A stretch of DNA of 15,702 bases from Methylococcales bacterium (GTDB lineage Bacteria > Pseudomonadota > Gammaproteobacteria > Methylococcales > Methylomonadaceae). Positions 13,594 through 15,702 of this stretch are shown here, piece after piece. Position 1 is the first letter of the stretch. Each line of letters begins with the position of its first letter. The notes beneath the pieces are model-generated. The model did not search any database, had not been told where the DNA came from, and saw nothing but the letters and a program-made list of their open reading frames with translations. The position numbers were made by a program, and so were the translations under genes. The stretch spans positions 1 to 15,702 of the forward strand of contig JAGLUC010000134.1 of NCBI GenBank assembly GCA_023134955.1. The letters run 5' to 3'.

Positions 13594-15702
13594 TCTCTAT
13601 AGCCTTAGGTAATAAAACCCCATTGAGTAATAAGCGTATATTAGTTAATAATTCTTTTGAGCTGTAGGGCTTGTTAAGCATATTTGCTTGTAGCTTTTGA
13701 TTGAAGTCGGTATGTCTGTTACCACTAAATCCACTTGCTAATTGTATTTTTATTGCCGGGTAAAGTATAGAGATCTGTTTAGCTAATTGATAACCATCCA
13801 TATTGGGCATAATAATGTCACTTAGAACAAGGTCAATATCGTTTGATTGAGCTAATAATATGTTGAGTGCCGCTTCACCTGAGCTTGCAGTTAACACCTT
13901 ATAACCAAAGCGAGTCAAAATTTGATAGGCTAATTCGCGTAATGCGGGTTCATCATCGACAACCAGAATTCCTTGATGACCCGATAAGTGAGGATCAGGC
14001 TGCTCATTATCAATGGGGGTATTGTGTCCATTTTTATTATCATAATAGGGGAAGTATAAGGTGAACTCAGTACCATAATTTAATCGCGTATAGGTATCTA
14101 TTGCACCGCCTGAACGTTCTACAAAACCAAATACCTGACTAAGACCCAAACCATTTCCTGCCTCACCTTTAGTGCTAAAGAAAGGATCAAAGATATGGTT
14201 TTTTGTTTCTTCATCCATGCCACAACCTGTATCAATAATATTCAGTTTCAGGTAATTATTCTCAGTTAATCCTAGTAATTTTGCTTCGTCCCTGGCAAGG
14301 TGAATATTCTGTGTTTTAATGGTGAGTGAACCACCTTCTGGCATGGCATATTTTGCATTAATACTCATATTTAATATGGCATCTTCTAGCTCATTCACAT
14401 CAATCCAGATTGGCCAGGCTTTTTCATATAATGCGTAATTGAGTGTCACTGAAGCGGTTAGTGATTTTGCCAGCATATCTTTTAAACCAAACAGGATTTT
14501 ATTAATATCACAACAAGCCGGGTTGCTACTTTCAGACTTTGAAAAAGCCAGCATTTTTCGTGTTAATCTGCGACCACGTTCACCAGCACGAATGATTTCA
14601 GTTATATAACCTTTAACATCCTTATCAATACTTGAGCATTTCATTTCTAATAATTCAGCGTAACCTAAGATAACGCCTAGCATATTATTGTAATCATGAG
14701 CGATTCCACCGACTAATTTGCCCAGAGCATCCATTTTTTGACTACGCTTTGAATACTCTTCTGCTAATCTCCGACGAGTGGCATCACGAGCTTCAGCTAC
14801 TAAAAACTTTACTTCATCATGATCTCCAAAGACGGGGTGTACACTAAAGTCCACCCAGATTTTTCTATCAAGCAAAGCAAATTCAATTTCTCTGTCAACA
14901 GCTTCTCCTTGAGCCGCTAGCAAACAATCATTTTTAATTTGTTCTTTGGCTGTATTACTGTAGGAAAACCAGGGACAATCCCATAATTTTTCTCCTATAA
15001 CATCTTGTTGTTTTAATCCTGATAGTCTTAAAGGGGTGGAGTTAGCAAAGTCTAATGTACCATCAGGTAATAGAATCCCTGCCATGGTAAGCAAGCCATC
15101 TAATATCTGCTGAACTTTATTTTGATTGCTTTTGACATCAGCTAATAAAAAATTAATTTTTTCAGCTAATAAGTTAAAACTATTGCCAATATGCTTGAGT
15201 TCATCTTGTGTATGAAGCTCTATACGTTTATCTAAATCACCATCGGCGAATAGTTTTAATGAATGAGTTAGTGATTGTACACTTTGTTTCATGGAGAAAT
15301 AGATGCCTAGAACAAAATAAAGCACCATTAACATCAACACTAAAGATATTGAAATACTCAAGTAAAGACGATTTTTTGCGTGTTGCAATCGTTCAGTAAT
15401 TAATGCCCTTATAGTGGGTAGCAGGGTTTGGTACATATCAGCATAACTTTTATCAATAGCTGCTGAGACTTGTAAAAAAAATGCTTTTGGTTTGCTTTGA
15501 AATGTTTGTGAAAGAATATCTGTGCCTATTAACTGAATAACCTGTTGTGCAGAGATTGTAATATTGCTGGATGTTGCTGTTAATTTAGGGTCAATGTTTG
15601 GGGTAAAACTTGCTGTTTTTCTAAGATTAATATTCAATGATTTTATAGAAGACTCAAGCTTAGCGATTAAGGTTAATATTTCAATGTGTTGATGCTCAGA
15701 CA
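13586..15702 (-). CDS. Hybrid sensor histidine kinase (N-terminus off the window)
   Basis: The reading frame has no stop before the right edge, so the gene is partial; 704 residues are visible. A TTG at 15635-15637 is a possible codon but not a convincing start, because 21 more codons in frame (…LTLIAKLESSIKS) continue the helical sensor region. Order: part of a helical periplasmic sensor (to about 15370), one membrane segment (about 15367-15296), HAMP, a PAS domain (about 15115-14785), HisKA with GGIAHDYNN (histidine codon 14696-14698), HATPase with N, G1 (DTGCGM) and G2 (GNGLGL) boxes, and a C-terminal receiver with LSDIIMPNMDG (Asp codon 13817-13819). A first membrane segment should lie beyond the edge. 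No HPt domain is seen, so the attached receiver may modulate the kinase while the EAL regulator downstream receives phosphate. Confidence 0.9.
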   Translation of the reverse strand, partial: SEHQHIEILTLIAKLESSIKSLNINLRKTASFTPNIDPKLTATSSNITISAQQVIQLIGTDILSQTFQSKPKAFFLQVSAAIDKSYADMYQTLLPTIRALITERLQHAKNRLYLSISISLVLMLMVLYFVLGIYFSMKQSVQSLTHSLKLFADGDLDKRIELHTQDELKHIGNSFNLLAEKINFLLADVKSNQNKVQQILDGLLTMAGILLPDGTLDFANSTPLRLSGLKQQDVIGEKLWDCPWFSYSNTAKEQIKNDCLLAAQGEAVDREIEFALLDRKIWVDFSVHPVFGDHDEVKFLVAEARDATRRRLAEEYSKRSQKMDALGKLVGGIAHDYNNMLGVILGYAELLEMKCSSIDKDVKGYITEIIRAGERGRRLTRKMLAFSKSESSNPACCDINKILFGLKDMLAKSLTASVTLNYALYEKAWPIWIDVNELEDAILNMSINAKYAMPEGGSLTIKTQNIHLARDEAKLLGLTENNYLKLNIIDTGCGMDEETKNHIFDPFFSTKGEAGNGLGLSQVFGFVERSGGAIDTYTRLNYGTEFTLYFPYYDNKNGHNTPIDNEQPDPHLSGHQGILVVDDEPALRELAYQILTRFGYKVLTASSGEAALNILLAQSNDIDLVLSDIIMPNMDGYQLAKQISILYPAIKIQLASGFSGNRHTDFNQKLQANMLNKPYSSKELLTNIRLLLNGVLLPKAIEND

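Overview
The window looks like chromosome of a low-GC gammaproteobacterium with denitrification capacity. The evidence is a heme d1 biosynthesis operon of the separate nirD/nirL/nirG/nirH type, an smc-zipA pair (zipA is essentially a gammaproteobacterial gene, and SMC rather than MukB points away from the enterics), a short-type queF and an RhlE-like DEAD-box helicase. Low-GC denitrifying Methylococcales or Thiotrichales would fit, but nothing here fixes the genus.

Layout. Positions 1-359 are non-coding and full of palindromes: a REP-like hairpin, a terminator nested inside a larger inverted repeat, and a weak U-tailed hairpin just before nirF. Positions 360-4555 (+) hold nirF-nirD-nirL-nirG-nirH-nirJ, tightly packed with 1-8 bp overlaps or 2 bp gaps, ending at a clear hairpin terminator. 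The four AsnC/Lrp-like proteins decarboxylate siroheme, NirJ (radical SAM) removes propionates, and NirF acts late in the periplasm. nirS, nirC, nirN and nirE are not in the window. Positions 4602-5193 (-) carry two small unrecognised genes (a 61-aa membrane protein and a 119-aa six-cysteine exported protein). A third unrecognised exported protein (96 aa) is divergent at 5544-5834 (+). The 350 bp between them contains the most striking regulatory structure of the window: a near-consensus sigma-70 promoter bracketed by two copies of a 13-bp palindrome.

Positions 5947-7955 (-) encode an RhlE-like RNA helicase with DEVD in place of DEAD and a lysine-rich tail containing a KE microsatellite, preceded by a hairpin-rich 221-bp gap, then queF (queuosine synthesis). 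Divergent from queF are smc and zipA (8062-12320, +), for chromosome organisation and cell division. Convergent with them is a two-component pair on the minus strand: a hybrid sensor kinase whose N-terminus runs off the right edge, translationally coupled to a response regulator with an EAL (c-di-GMP phosphodiesterase) output domain.

Most of the window is recognisable core or accessory metabolism. The part that is not explained by known families is the small-protein module at 4602-5834 with its palindrome-bracketed promoter.
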